Shown here: in pieces, positions 24,042-34,450 of the stretch | Layout of the letters: each line of letters starts with the position of its first letter | Numbering within the stretch: position 1 is the stretch's first letter | Assembly (NCBI RefSeq): GCF_008831285.2 | Contig: NC_045149.1 | Location: forward strand, 2,656,500-2,720,499 | Source of the DNA: Nymphaea colorata | Taxonomy: Eukaryota; Streptophyta; Magnoliopsida; Nymphaeales; Nymphaeaceae | Direction of reading: 5' to 3' | DNA: 64,000 nucleotides | The notes under the pieces: generated by a model | What the model was told of the DNA's origin: nothing | What the model saw: the letters and a program-made list of their open reading frames with translations, nothing else | The model's database searches: none | Position numbers and translations under genes: made by a program

Positions 24042-25108
24042 CTAGACTTCCATGATATCACAGTATGAGTTATTTCTCATATAGACCTTTCGAACTCCAT
24101 GACCCAAGTCTTCTATACGAACCATGCCTTGTTTTATTTTTGCAATGTAACGGGTAACCCCTGAATCTACCCACCAATTAGTCAAATCTCTATCTGCGAA
24201 TAAACACTCTTGACACAATACATATGACTTCTCTATTGAAGTCAAGTCTCTATTGAAGTCCCCTTGATTTTTCCTTCTGTTGTTGTTGTTCTTACCATTG
24301 TTGTTTTTCTTGTTCAGAAACATTGTCCCGTAGTTTTTCTTGATGTGCCCAAGATGTCCGCACCAGTAGCATTTCACTACAACTCCGTGAGATCTTTGAC
24401 TACCTACACAATTACCCTTAAACTTGCTTTCATTTCTCTTTTTAAATTGTTTGGGTTTTACAGGCACATGACTACTGGTAGGTTTATCCTGAACTATCAT
24501 TAGTTATATATTTTTTCTCTTGGCCAAGTGTTCTTCATGAATAGCTAACTGAATGAGGAGCTTCTCTAAAGTTGTGTCTAATTGGAGACTCAATGTAGTG
24601 ACTGTCATATCCCAGGAAGGTGGTAGGCTATTCAAGGTCGTACAGATCTGCATATTATTAGATATCATTTTTCTTATTATGGCTAGGTCTTTAGCCATAA
24701 CCAACATTTTGTTAATATGGTCAACCACTCTATCTGACTCCTTCATTTTATATAAATTATACTATTCTAAGAGTAACTGAACATAATTGTAGTAGTGGTG
24801 TTATACTTTGAGAAGATAGCATCAAACATGTCCTTGGCTATTGAATAGTTCTCAAATACCCTGATCAAGTTATCTTTCATTAAGACTAATATGGTTTTAG
24901 CTATCAGGTGACCAGTCTCAAAGGCGTCATATATTTTCCTTTCATCATCAATGGGCTTGTCTCCTAAGGTAGGAAAAAGTTTGTTGATGATATGAATTAG
25001 CCTCTCAAATGTCAAGGCCAACATGATCGTAGGCTTCTCTGCATGAAAGTTAGTTCCATTGAGTTTTTCCATCTTGGCCCGCTTTGGGGCTTCCACTCTA
25101 GAAGTCAT
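24042..25108 (-). pseudogene. Copia gag and protease remnant
   Basis: Three consecutive minus-strand pieces (25108-24767, 24746-24504, 24500-24042) read as gag: MEKLNGTNFHAEK at the N terminus, MKESDRVVDHINKMLVMAKDL and LPPSWDMTVTTL in the middle, then a zinc knuckle CYWCGHLGHIKKNY in which the last Cys is Tyr. A protease site NWWVDSGVTRYIA follows at about 24170-24130. Stops separate the pieces. The gag type is that of TNT1/Tork-like Copia elements. Confidence 0.8.
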
Positions 25109-26870
25109 TTCTGAGTTGTAAATTTTAATAGCAAGTAAAGAACGACAAAAAGGAAGTCAAATCACTGGTAGATATATGCAACATAAAAATATCACGTCAG
25201 GAAGTCTCTAATGATATTATAAAATATCACTTAGAGCAAGGAGATCTCAATTTTAAATTTTATAATGAGATTTTCCTTTTTCACTTTTAAAATTATTCTG
25301 AAACCCTCTTTTAGCAAATTTTAACAAGACTGAGGGCATCTTTACGTAATTTTGAATAACAGTTTGGTTTTAAACTAAATTTAACTTTCGCAAGCCCGTT
25401 TCTGTTTCTGAACAAATTTTTAGCAAAAACATTGCGGCATTAATTTCTATAAAATGCAAATTGATCTATAATTTTCAACTTTCACAAACCTTTCTTTGAA
25501 AAAGTTTTTAGCAAAAATGTTGTGGAATTGATTTTTGTAAAATGCAACAGTGTTTTTGAAAATGTTATAAAAATAGTAGGCTAATCTGTAATTTTCAATT
25601 TGACCCGATTTTTTCTCGTTTTTCGCTCGATCTTCTCTCTTCTGTTAAAAAACCCTTCTTTGCTAGGGTGTTGTCCGGTAAGTGCCTGCGCCTCGCGTTC
25701 TGCTGCTACCGCGAGAAGGACGCTTGGAGTTTTTATCCGGCGAGTGCCTACGCCTCGCGCTCTGCTGCCACTACGAGGAGGACATTCGTGTTCTATCCAG
25801 CGAGCAGCTGCGACTCGCGAACTCTCTATGTCTGTGTTTGGGTCGCTGCATGTAGGATGTCTGGAAGTGCGATTGGCAAGCTTCAAAGCCTTTCAAATCC
25901 TCTCTGTTGTCTCAGTGAGGAAGACGTCTGGCTGAGCACCAAACACTCTCAAACCCTCTGGCTGGATCTTGGGTCATCGCCGAAAAGGAAACAAAATGAC
26001 TAGAGCAACGGCAAACACGATCGACCTACGGCCTGTGCATGGCTCTCCGGCAGAGATCTTCGACCTACTCTCTATCGACAGTGACAGAGGACATGCCGAG
26101 AGTTTTGAGTCCGCCGAAAAAGAAGCAGCGGTGGATTCTCCGACTGAGACAGAAAAAAGTAACGGCAAAGGCTTCTCCAACCGCTCTCAGTACAACCGAC
26201 AGTCTTGCGGTTCTATCGCTCAGGCTGCAGGGACTTTCAAACCCTCTCTGCTACTATATGGGCCGCGCAGGGAAAAAGCGACCGATGCTTCATCTGGCAG
26301 CATCCTGGGTTCAGTGCGGCTGAGGGAACGGCGGCCAGCCTCAAAAATATCGGCGCAGGTGATCTTCATCTCTGACTCTTGCGCGTGTGTGCTCTCTGGC
26401 CACACCCTTGATGAGGGTTCTGATTTATTATGATTATGATTATTGTTTTCCTTTCGAAACCTTCTATCAGAATTCTCGATAGGGCTATTTTTTCCCCTCG
26501 TCGAGATTCTTTCCAGGTTCTAAATTTTTTGTGCCTTCGTCTAGGTTCTTAGAGATCAATCAGAACCTTCGACTAGAGGGTGAAGGTCTATCGTCCATTT
26601 CCCGACAGGCATTCACGCTCAAGTTTGTTGGTCATACTTCATCCTCCAGACTCTATTCTTTTGTCTCCTTATTACTCAAGGATACAGTAGAACAACTTAT
26701 AGAATAGATCGCAATATAATATCTTGAATATGAAAAACTTTAAATCTGCCCGAACTACCATTGTATTTGATGTTGTCTAGTATATATGCGCGCGTAGAGA
26801 CTGTATTCATTACAAGCATCACAGGCACCATAGAAGGCAGATTGGACTTATTGAAATTCGACAAACGAGA
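25109..26870 (-). mobile_element. Long leader of the old Copia with a GC-rich insert
   Basis: Between gag start and primer-binding site lies about 1.76 kb, long for a Copia leader. The part at 25600-26420 is GC-rich and unlike its neighbours; it opens with two full 62-bp tandem units and a partial third (from about 25671, 25733 and 25795) sharing CCGGYRAGTGCC and GCCTCGCG phrases. A 154-codon plus-strand frame at 25969-26433 has no domain I recognise. It may be a captured host sequence or a structured leader. Confidence 0.45.
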
Positions 26871-26881
26871 CTCTGATACTA
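26871..26881 (-). other. Primer-binding site of the old Copia
   Basis: Minus strand TAGTATCAGAG, one base from the tRNA-iMet complement TGGTATCAGAG, two bases inside the LTR end CCAACA. It supports the LTR boundary at 26883 and the minus orientation. Confidence 0.65.
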
Positions 26882-26882
26882 A

Positions 26883-27055
26883 TGTTGGAATTGTAGCAGT
26901 GGAATGGTGCCTTCGTTCTTATCTGCGCTTCCTCAACAATTTACCAGCGGCTTCTCGTGAATGAGCACGTGAACGTCAAGAGGTAGTTGTTGCAGTGACA
27001 GAGAAGAATTAGCCGGGTTTGCTTCTATGAGACACTGACAAGGGCAATCAACCAG
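26883..27055 (-). mobile_element. 5' LTR of the old Copia, part next to the primer site
   Basis: Matches 20550-20723 (for example GAGCACGTGAACGTC and TTTGCTTCTATGAG). It is cut at ACCAG by the nested Copia and resumes at 32264. Confidence 0.7.
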
Positions 27056-27364
27056 TAAAAGGGAAAGAAGCAGACAAAAAATGGCAGAGAGAATTTTAAC
27101 GTGGTTCGACTCAGGATCGAGTCTACATCCACGAACAGAAAGTTTCTCTCTCACACGCCTCAATCATTTGTGTGAGAGGTTCCATTGACACTTAAAGGAA
27201 TACAGGGCTCATTCATTTCCTGATTTTTAGGATCTTGATTGACATCAATATCTTGACGATATTGTTGGTTACACCTCTGATTTTCTTTCCTAATCTTTTG
27301 ATCAACAGAAGCGGCAACAGTGTCGCCTCGAGCGTTATCTTCAATATGAGTGTTATCTTCAATA
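27056..27364 (-). repeat. 3' LTR of the nested Copia
   Basis: 309 bp, paired with 31950-32258. The left border is fixed by the ACCAG duplication and the right border by the adjacent purine tract. Confidence 0.9.
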
Positions 27365-28765
27365 GCCCCCCTCAAGCTGAACGGCCTAAGAAGGACGTTA
27401 AGCTTGACATGAATTGATTCAAATGGTGAGCGAGCAAGGGGCTTGGTCATTGTATCAGCAAGTTGGTCAGTAGCAGGAACATGATGAACTGTAAGGCGAT
27501 GATGTTGCACATGATCCCGGATGAAATGAATATCGACTTCAATATGCTTAGTGCGTTGGTGAAAAACCGGATTGGCAGTCAATTGAACAACACCCATATT
27601 GTCACATAAGAGCCGAGGAATGGTGGAAAGAGGGTGACGAAGTTCCTGTAAAAAATATGATATGGAGAGAACTTCGCCGGCAGTGGAGGCCAACACCCTG
27701 TATTCTGCCTCAGTACTGGAGCGAGCAACAGTATTTTGCTTCTTTGCAGACCACGAAACCAAGGAATCTCCAAGAAAGATGGCAAAGCCGGTAGTAGATC
27801 TTCGATCATCAGGATTTCCAGCCCAATCGGCATCAGAATATGCTGTAAGGGAAAGGTGCGAAGACGGCCGAATAAGAAACCCAAGATGAAGAGTGTGCTT
27901 AATGTAGCGAAGTATGCGTTTGACGGCAGCCCAATGAACAGTGGTAGGAGCTTGCATACACTGACAGACCTTGTTGGTAGCATAAGCAAGATCGGGTATG
28001 CTAAGGGTAGTATACTGGAGAGCATCAACAATTTGGCGATATGGAGTAGGATCAAGTAGCGGTGTGCCATCAAATTTAGATAACTTTTCGTCAACAGCTA
28101 AAGGCGAAGGAAGTGGCTTGACATCAACCATGTCGCTTTGCTTGAGAAGATCTTGCATATAGTGGCGTTGAGAAAGAAAGAGTCCTTGAGGTGTAAACTG
28201 TGCTTCAATTCCAAGAAAATAATGTAGACGCCCAAGATCTTTTATTGAGAATGCACACCCCATTTGACATATAAGCTGATGAATGGTGGCGGGGCAGCTT
28301 CCAGTGATCAAAATGTCATCAACATAAATAAGAATAAAGATGAAATGAGAGCCCACAAATTTAAGAAATAGTGAAGTGTCAATCTTGGAGGCGGAGAACC
28401 CGTTTGAAATGAGAAAGGAACTAAGGTGTTGAAACCAGGCTCGAGGTGCTTGCTTAAGGCCATAAAGAGCTTTCTGTAACTTGCATACATGATGCGGATA
28501 TTGAGCATTAACAAAGCCTTGAGGTTGTAACATATAAACATCTTTAGATAAAGTGCCCTGCAAGAATGCATTGTTGACATCTAACTGGCGAATCACCCAA
28601 TTGTGCGAAACAGCAAGAGTAAGAACAATACGAATTGTGGTGGGTTTAATCACAGGGCTAAAAGTTTCAAAATAATCAATGCCAGATTCTTATGTATATC
28701 CTTTGGTCACAAGACAAGCTTTATATCTGTCAATACTGCGATCAGCTTTTCTCTTGATACGATAG
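27160..28765 (-). pseudogene. Reverse transcriptase and RNase H of the nested Copia
   Basis: The long frame 28653-27160 (497 codons) carries the Copia RT core: [26 protein letters not shown], the catalytic YVDDILITG, then KDLGRLHYFLGIE, and RNase H with [20 protein letters not shown] and [10 protein letters not shown]. Upstream, NKVYRIKRKADRSIDRYKA is readable but interrupted by TGA where Trp is expected and by TAA where Gln is expected (GYT-stop-ESG). The last 70 codons, entering the LTR, are not pol. The RT/RNase H catalytic Asp residues are intact. Confidence 0.88.
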
Positions 28766-28767
28766 AC

Positions 28768-30236
28768 TCATTTATTGCCAACAATATTGTGAGAGGGAGA
28801 GGGAGGAACAAGAATCCAAGTGTTGTTCTTCATCAAAGCATTGTATTCCTCAAGCATGGCATTCTGCCAATGGGAGAGTTTAGAGACTTGGGTAAAAGTG
28901 TTAGGTTCAATTTCTAAAGGCAACTTAGTAAGACGAGTAATGTAACGGGGGTTGGGTTGAATGGATCCAGTTTGGAGGCGAGTGATCATGGAGTGAGTTT
29001 TGGGGGCCGGAGGGGGAGGTGATTCATTAGGTAAGGATAGTGGGAGAGGAGAGGGTGGTGAAGGGGAAGGTGTTGTTTGTGCGGGTGGTGAAGGGGAAGA
29101 TGGTGGTGATGGGGTAATGGGGGGTGCATGTGGAGAAATGGATGGTGGTGGTGATGGCGAGGGTGACCGTGATGGGGAGAGGAATCTCCATTGGTGGAGA
29201 GATAGAAGAAGATGGTGGCTCAGGTTTGGGGGCAGAAATGTATTTATAAGGAAAAACATTCTCATCGAAAATGACACTACGGCAAATAAAGAGTCTTGAA
29301 GTGGAAGAATTCAAGCAAAGATAACCTTTATGTGTTGTGCTATAGCCAAGAAATATGCATTTGGTGCTGCGATATTGTAATTTGTGAGTATTGTAAGGAC
29401 GAAGATGAGGGTAGCAGGCACATCCAAAGGTTTTAAGAAAGGCATAGTCAGGGATTTGGTTAAAGAGTAGCTGAAAAGGACTTTTCATGTTTGTAACAGG
29501 TGATGGCAGACGGTTAATAAGAAATGCAGCTATAAGAAAGGCAAAATCCCAAAACTTGAGAGGAAGGCTAGAATGAGCAAGTAACGCAAGACCTGTCTCT
29601 ACTATGTGACGATGTTTTCGCTCTACTCTCCCATTTTGCTGATGAGTGTGAGGGCATGAAATGCGATGATTAATTCCACATGACTTTAAGTAAGTGGATA
29701 GGGATCTATATTCTCCTCCCCAATCACTTTGAAAAGTCTTGATGGGTCGCCCAAATTGTCTCTCAACAAGTTTTTGAAAGTCTCGAAAAATAGTCAAAAC
29801 TTCAGACTTTCTTTTAATAATAAATAACCAAGTGAACCTTGAATATCCATCAACAAAATTAACATAATAATAATATCCTTGCATGGAAGCAATGGGCGCA
29901 GGGCCCCAAACATCAGAGAATATAATATCTAATGGTCCATTTATTTCATGAGATGAACTAGAAAAAGGTAAACTGTGACTCTTCCCCATTTGACATGTTT
30001 CACACAAAGAGTCAATTTTATTGAAACTAGAAGGAAGTCCACATTTACTAAGGACATGTTGCACGATTTTCATGGAAGGGTGCCCAAGTCGCTCATGCCA
30101 TTTTTGTTGCGTAGTTCGTTCACCAAGAAGAGCTGCTGGTTGACTCCCAATATCTCCCAAGTGTAGCTTGTAGAGCCCGTGCTCATTATTTCCCTTGAGA
30201 AGAACCTGCGCTGTCTTGGCATCCTTAACATAACAA
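28768..30236 (-). pseudogene. Integrase of the nested Copia
   Basis: Frame 30160-29027 begins in the pre-integrase domain (KWHERLGHPSMKIVQHVL, CETCQMGKSH) and contains the catalytic core: DIIFSDVWGP, then FQSDWGGEYRSL, then QQNGRVERKHRHIVE. It is followed by FLGYSTTHKGYLCLN and a long Pro/Ser/Thr-rich linker (29280-29030) in which the frame shifts to the frame 29277-28768. That frame continues through SMITRLQTGSIQPNPRYIT and NAMLEEYNALMKNNTWILV. The Asp-Asp-Glu residues are visible. Confidence 0.85.
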
Positions 30237-30241
30237 AAATG

Positions 30242-30505
30242 CTAGTGAAATTCAAGCAACACATCATTATCTTTTGTAAACTTGTGTACAGAAAGCATAT
30301 TTTTGGTGATAGATGACACATGTAAAATATCTTTCATGATGAACTTGGAATCATGATGAGAGAAAACAGAGGTACCAATGTGTGTAATGTTCAAACCTTG
30401 GCCATTTCCGATGCGAACTTGATCTCCTCCATTGTAGTGAGATTGGATTGTCAAGTTATTGAAATCTGGCGTTACATGATGAGTGGCTCCAGAGTCAGGG
30501 TACTA
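30242..30505 (-). pseudogene. Protease region of the nested Copia
   Basis: After a TAG at 30503-30505, where Trp is expected, the text continues YPDSGATHHV, the aspartic protease site, then QVRIGNGQGLNITHIG and MKDILHVSSITKNMLSV. A second TAG at 30242-30244 separates it from the pre-integrase part. Confidence 0.85.
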
Positions 30506-31531
30506 TCCTTCATGATCAAATGACCCATAGGCATCAACTGTATGTGCTTCGATAGATGGAGCATCATTAAATTTCTGTATTTTATATGTTTTGAACTTCA
30601 AAGCCCCGTGGCCAGGCTGACGACATGCTTGACGAACTGTGCGACAATTTGCAGCAATATGACCATTATTTCCACAAGCAAAGCAAGATCCAACCTGATT
30701 TTTCGGAGAACGATCTTGAGTTTTATTGTGACCTCTGTTATGCTTAAAGCGATTGCCACCAAAATTTTGGTTTTTCATAGTAAAATTTGCTGATGGATTT
30801 TCAATAGGGAGATTATCAACTTCATCCAATTGCGCCTCATGAATAAGCAACATAGCAAGCAAGTCGTCCATATTAATGGGATCGACCCTAGTGTTCAACG
30901 CAGTTCTAAGAGACCCATATTCTTCCGATGGTAAACCAGTCATGATGTAGGTGATCAAATCATCATCATCCACTGGTTTGGATGCAAGAGCTAATTGATG
31001 AGCAAAACTTTTTGCTCTGCAGAAATATTCCGAAATAGTTTCAGTGCCTTTTCTTAAGTTTTGAAGTTGGTTTCTCAACTGCTGGATTCTTGCTCTTGAG
31101 CGGGCAGCATACATACGTTTGAGGGCATTCCATAATTCATGAGAGGAAGAAATTCCCACAACATGACTACGAACAAGATCAGTTAAAGATGAAAGAATCC
31201 AACTTAATAAAAGCTGATTTAATCTGTACCATTCATCATACTTTGGATTGCGGCATTTTAAGCCATTGTTGTCATCGATCCATTCAGAGGGACATGGTTG
31301 TTTACCATCAATAAAACCCATGAAATTATAACTCTTAAAGAGGGGCGTAAACTGAGATTCCCAAATCAAATAATTGTCCGATGCAAGCTTAATGGAAAGC
31401 AAATACTGAAGATTTATAGGCGCAAGAAGAACAGGAAAGATCTGACCTGTAGTTTGAGATGTGTCTGGTGTAGCAGACTCTGAAGCATGATTGTTTTCAG
31501 CCATTTCGAATGAAAAATTAGAGATACCCAC
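30503..31531 (-). pseudogene. Gag of the nested Copia
   Basis: 342 codons, complete by length for Copia gag. It starts MGISNFSFEMAENNHASES (or at the internal Met), has LASDNYLIWESQFTPLFKSY and FIDGKQPCPSEW near residues 50-90, WILSSLTDLVRSHVVG, and RAKSFAHQLALASKPVDDDD. The zinc knuckle CFACGNNGHIAANC is near residue 285. The gag itself has no internal stop; only the in-frame TAG at its end cuts it from protease. It lies 400 bp inside the 5' LTR. Confidence 0.88.
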
Positions 31532-31937
31532 ACGACACGAAGGCGGGATTCGTCAAGTGGTGCTGGCGCGGTTGCGTGAGACATGATGGAACTCGCGAAT
31601 CCCTGTCGTGTCCCGCTGAAGACGACACGAAACTGTGATTCTTCGCCGGTGACGGAAGAACACGGCGGAATATTCTGCCGGGATTCTTCAGGATCGCCGG
31701 AAAACGGCCTCCGTCCAGAAAACTCTGACGGAACTTCAAATTTAGATTCCAAGCTCGTTCTTGGGCCAAATCGAGCGTTCTTGGGCTCGTTTTGCTCGGA
31801 ATTTCGTCAGCAATCTTCTGATCCAGCGATCAACACGTTTTGGACCCGCTATAGGCTGGACTGCTCGCTGGAACACCCGGTGGTTGTGAAAGGGAGGACG
31901 ACCGTGTCTGCAACAGATTTTCTCTTCTGTGAACCTT

Positions 31938-31949
31938 GCTCTGATACCA
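31938..31949 (-). other. Primer-binding site of the nested Copia
   Basis: TGGTATCAGAGC on the minus strand, an exact match to the 12-base complement of plant initiator tRNA-Met, one step inside the 5' LTR. Confidence 0.9.
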
Positions 31950-32258
31950 TAAAAGGGAAAGAAGCAGACAAAAAATGCCACAGAGAATTTTAACGTGGTT
32001 CGACTCAGCATCGAGTCTACATCCACGAACAAAAAGTTTCTCTTTCACACGCCTCAATCATTTGTGTGAGAGGTTCCATTGACACTTAAAGGAATATAGG
32101 GCTCATTCATTTCCTGATTTTTAGGATCTTGATTGACATTAATATTTTGACGATATTGTTGGTTACACCTCTGATTTTCTTTCCTAATCTTTTGATCAAC
32201 AGAAGCGGCAACAGTGTAGCCTCGAGCGTTATCTTCAATATGACCGTTATGTTCAATA
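31950..32258 (-). repeat. 5' LTR of the nested Copia
   Basis: 309 bp, partner of 27056-27364, bordered by the primer-binding site and by the second ACCAG. Confidence 0.9.
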
Positions 32259-32263
32259 ACCAG

Positions 32264-32437
32264 TAATCTTAAATGGAGAATTGCTGGACATATATAGGCC
32301 GCCCGGCTGTTAAAGCCTGTGAGAGATTGGCGGAGGGACATCTTTGGTTTTATTTAATAGAATCTTTATTTGAAAAGCTTTGACAATGGCAAGTTTACCT
32401 CGTAACCCTCGCACTTACGAGATGCGGCAGGGATAGA
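32264..32437 (-). mobile_element. 5' LTR of the old Copia, outer part
   Basis: Continues the match to 20724-20935 (CATATATAGG, GTGAGAGATTGGC, TTTTATTTAA, TTATTTGAAAAGC, TTACGAGATG). Similarity fades near 32437, before the expected CACTATTCAACA end, so the outer tip is lost or too diverged. Confidence 0.6.
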
Positions 32438-33037
32438 GGCAAAAGCGACATGTAGAGGCCTGCAGTGAAAAGGGAGTCGGGCCAAAAAAGGAGGTAAATG
32501 GAAGAGTGGGAGGGTGAATCGTGGAGAGAGATGGAGAGCGAGGTGGCTGAGGGTGGAGGATAGGACGAAGAGGAGCGGTGGGTGGTGAAGAAGGAGCAGA
32601 GGGTCATGGCTGAGCAGTGAAGCAGGAAGAGGGACTGGTAGCGAGCAGGTTGTTGATGGAGAAGGTGAGGGCAGAGCGGTGGCGGCGGCTGGGAAGCAGA
32701 AGGGAGAAATAGGGAGTGAGAGAGATTGGGAGCGAGCTGGTGGGTGGAAAAAGGGGGAAAGGTGAACGGATGGAAAATACCGGGCGAGTCTCCAGCGGGG
32801 AACAAGACGAGACAAGGGGACATGAAGAAAACGGAAAAAAGAAGAAGCCAAACCCTCGCGCGGGGTAGAGGGAAAAAGAAAAACGACGAAAACAAAAGGG
32901 AAAGAACGGAAAGGAGAAAAAGGACATGGGAGATTGAGAAAATGTAATAATAAAAAAAGAAAATCGTAGAAATTAAGGAGCAAGATAGGAAATTCAAGGA
33001 AGATTACTTGATTTAACATGTGTTGCATGTGGGAATT
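32438..33037. other. Purine-rich DNA without a recognised gene
   Basis: The plus strand is dominated by G and A from about 32460 to 32950. Long minus-strand frames here (32366-33028, 32395-32997) translate to Ser/Pro/Phe/Leu-rich low-complexity text, which is what a pyrimidine-rich strand gives by chance. No domain is seen. Confidence 0.6.
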
Positions 33038-33040
33038 ATT

Positions 33041-33368
33041 GTGGCAAAAAACACTTTTTATTTGTAATTTAACGTATAAAACGTGAAAAACAAGTCAGTT
33101 GTATAAAACGTAAAAAAACACGTTTTTAAGAAAAAACTAAAAAACAACAAACACGTATAATACCTATATTATATGTATTATACCACATTTTTTCCCCTTT
33201 TTTGTTTTTTTTAATTTTTATTTTTTTATAATTTTCAAGATTTATTAAATGTTTTAATTTTTTAAAAATTCATCGAGATATTTCGGAGATATTTTTTATA
33301 TATAAACTTTGTCATATTATATAAGAGAAATTTCTCACCATATAATCCCTGTACATGTTTTTTGTGAC
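33041..33368. mobile_element. MITE, third copy of the TTTTTTGTGAC family
   Basis: Ends are GTGGCAAAAAAC and GTTTTTTGTGAC, a 12-bp inverted repeat with one mismatch, extending to ATTGTGGC/GTGACAAT. It is 328 bp, very AT-rich, and internally related to 62034-62358 and 62479-62812 (phrases GTATAATAC, AACACGTTTTT, AATTTTTATTTTTTTATAATTTT). No coding capacity. Confidence 0.75.
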
Positions 33369-33399
33369 AATAGAATTAACTGAGGATTTTTTTAAAAAT

Positions 33400-33870
33400 T
33401 TTGAAATTTTGAAATTTGAATACGTATGTGCACTAAGGTGCTAAATTTGAAAAACTTGTGCATACTGAGGTGTGAAATTTTGAAACCTTACACAATTAGA
33501 AAACTTGTCAAAAACATGAATGCACCAAAGTGAAAGATTTGAAAAACTCATATGTGATTGGAAAGCATGTGCACGCTGATGTGCAAAATTGGAAGTTGGG
33601 AGACCTAGATGCACCATGGCATGAAATTTGAAAATCCTATATGCACAAAAGTGCAAAAGTTTGAAAAATAAGTTTGTGATCTTTGGAAAACCTGTGAAAT
33701 TGAAGAAAATGGGTATGCACTAATATGTGAAATTATGGAAAACTCATGAAATTGAAAAATACATGTGTACTAAGGTGTGAAATTTTTAAAAATTTTGTGA
33801 AGTTGAAAATCTGTGTGTAGCAAGATGCAAAATTTTGAAAAACTTGTGAAATTGAAAAATCTGTCACGCC
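33400..33870 (+). repeat. Second block of the 12.65-15.2 kb minisatellite family
   Basis: Recurring GTGCACTAAGGTGC, GAAAAACTTGTG and TGAAATTGAAAA phrases match the larger array. It directly follows the MITE at 33041-33368. Confidence 0.8.
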
Positions 33871-34450
33871 CAAGTGCAAAATGGTGAAGATGCACTTTTA
33901 CCAAAAATACAGAAATGTCGTTTTAACTTTGGGCAAGGAATAAAACTCAAGCGAAAAAAAAGGTCTAATGCTCTCATTGCTTACAAGGTCATGGAAAGTC
34001 CCAAACTAGGGGATTGGAACAACCCCTTGTAATGGATTTAAACGTTTAGGTAGAGTATTTACGCTGTTGAATAGGCTACAAAGCAAAGTCACTTATAGAA
34101 GAGGAGGGATGACCACCCATTGGTATTTAGTTGCTTTTGCAAATCAGCAAAAGGGCGTGTTGGCTGAAATGATTCGAGGGCACTATTCATAACCTTTAAG
34201 GTTCAATTTGATGAACAGGTAGTGAAGTAGCACTATTGTTTTGACTATCCATAAATAAAAGAGTCGGAGAAGGTATAGCATAAGGTGGTAAGGAAGATGC
34301 TGATGCAGAGGAGGAAGAAAAAGGTGTATTTGGTGTTGTCATTTTTCCTCTTTCACTTTCTGCTCCTTCCTCTTTATCCTCCTTTCTTCCTTTTTGTGTG
34401 CCCTTTTCATTTCCTTATCTTAGGTCAGCAAACTGAACTACGCATAACTA
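33871..34450. other. No recognisable gene
   Basis: Mixed sequence between minisatellite and LINE ORF1. The plus frame 34285-34524 is a pyrimidine-rich, Phe/Leu-rich chance reading. Confidence 0.5.

Larger units (their letters stand above)
27056..32258 (-). mobile_element. Nested minus-strand Copia, 5203 bp, TA...TA LTR ends
   Basis: Flanked by perfect 5-bp target duplications ACCAG (27051-27055 and 32259-32263). Two LTRs of 309 bp (27056-27364 and 31950-32258) differ at 12 positions by my count (3.9 percent). On the element strand they read TATTGAA...CTTTTA, so the ends are TA...TA rather than TG...CA. The primer-binding site TGGTATCAGAGC (31938-31949) and the purine tract GGGGGC (27365-27370) adjoin them. 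Inside, gag, protease, integrase, RT and RNase H are in Copia order but carry several stops and a frameshift, so the copy is not autonomous. It sits inside the 5' LTR of the older Copia. Confidence 0.93.

Noticed and set aside
25969-26433. 154-codon plus-strand frame as a host gene
   Set aside because: It lies antisense within a Copia leader, shows no known domain and overlaps a second open frame; kept only as part of the GC-island observation.
27160-28653. 497-codon frame as an independent host gene
   Set aside because: It has Copia RT and RNase H motifs and lies between a proven LTR pair.
32366-33028. Two minus-strand frames of 200-220 codons, Phe/Ser/Leu/Pro-rich, resembling membrane proteins
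   Set aside because: Both are open over the same pyrimidine-rich strand in different frames, which indicates low complexity rather than coding.
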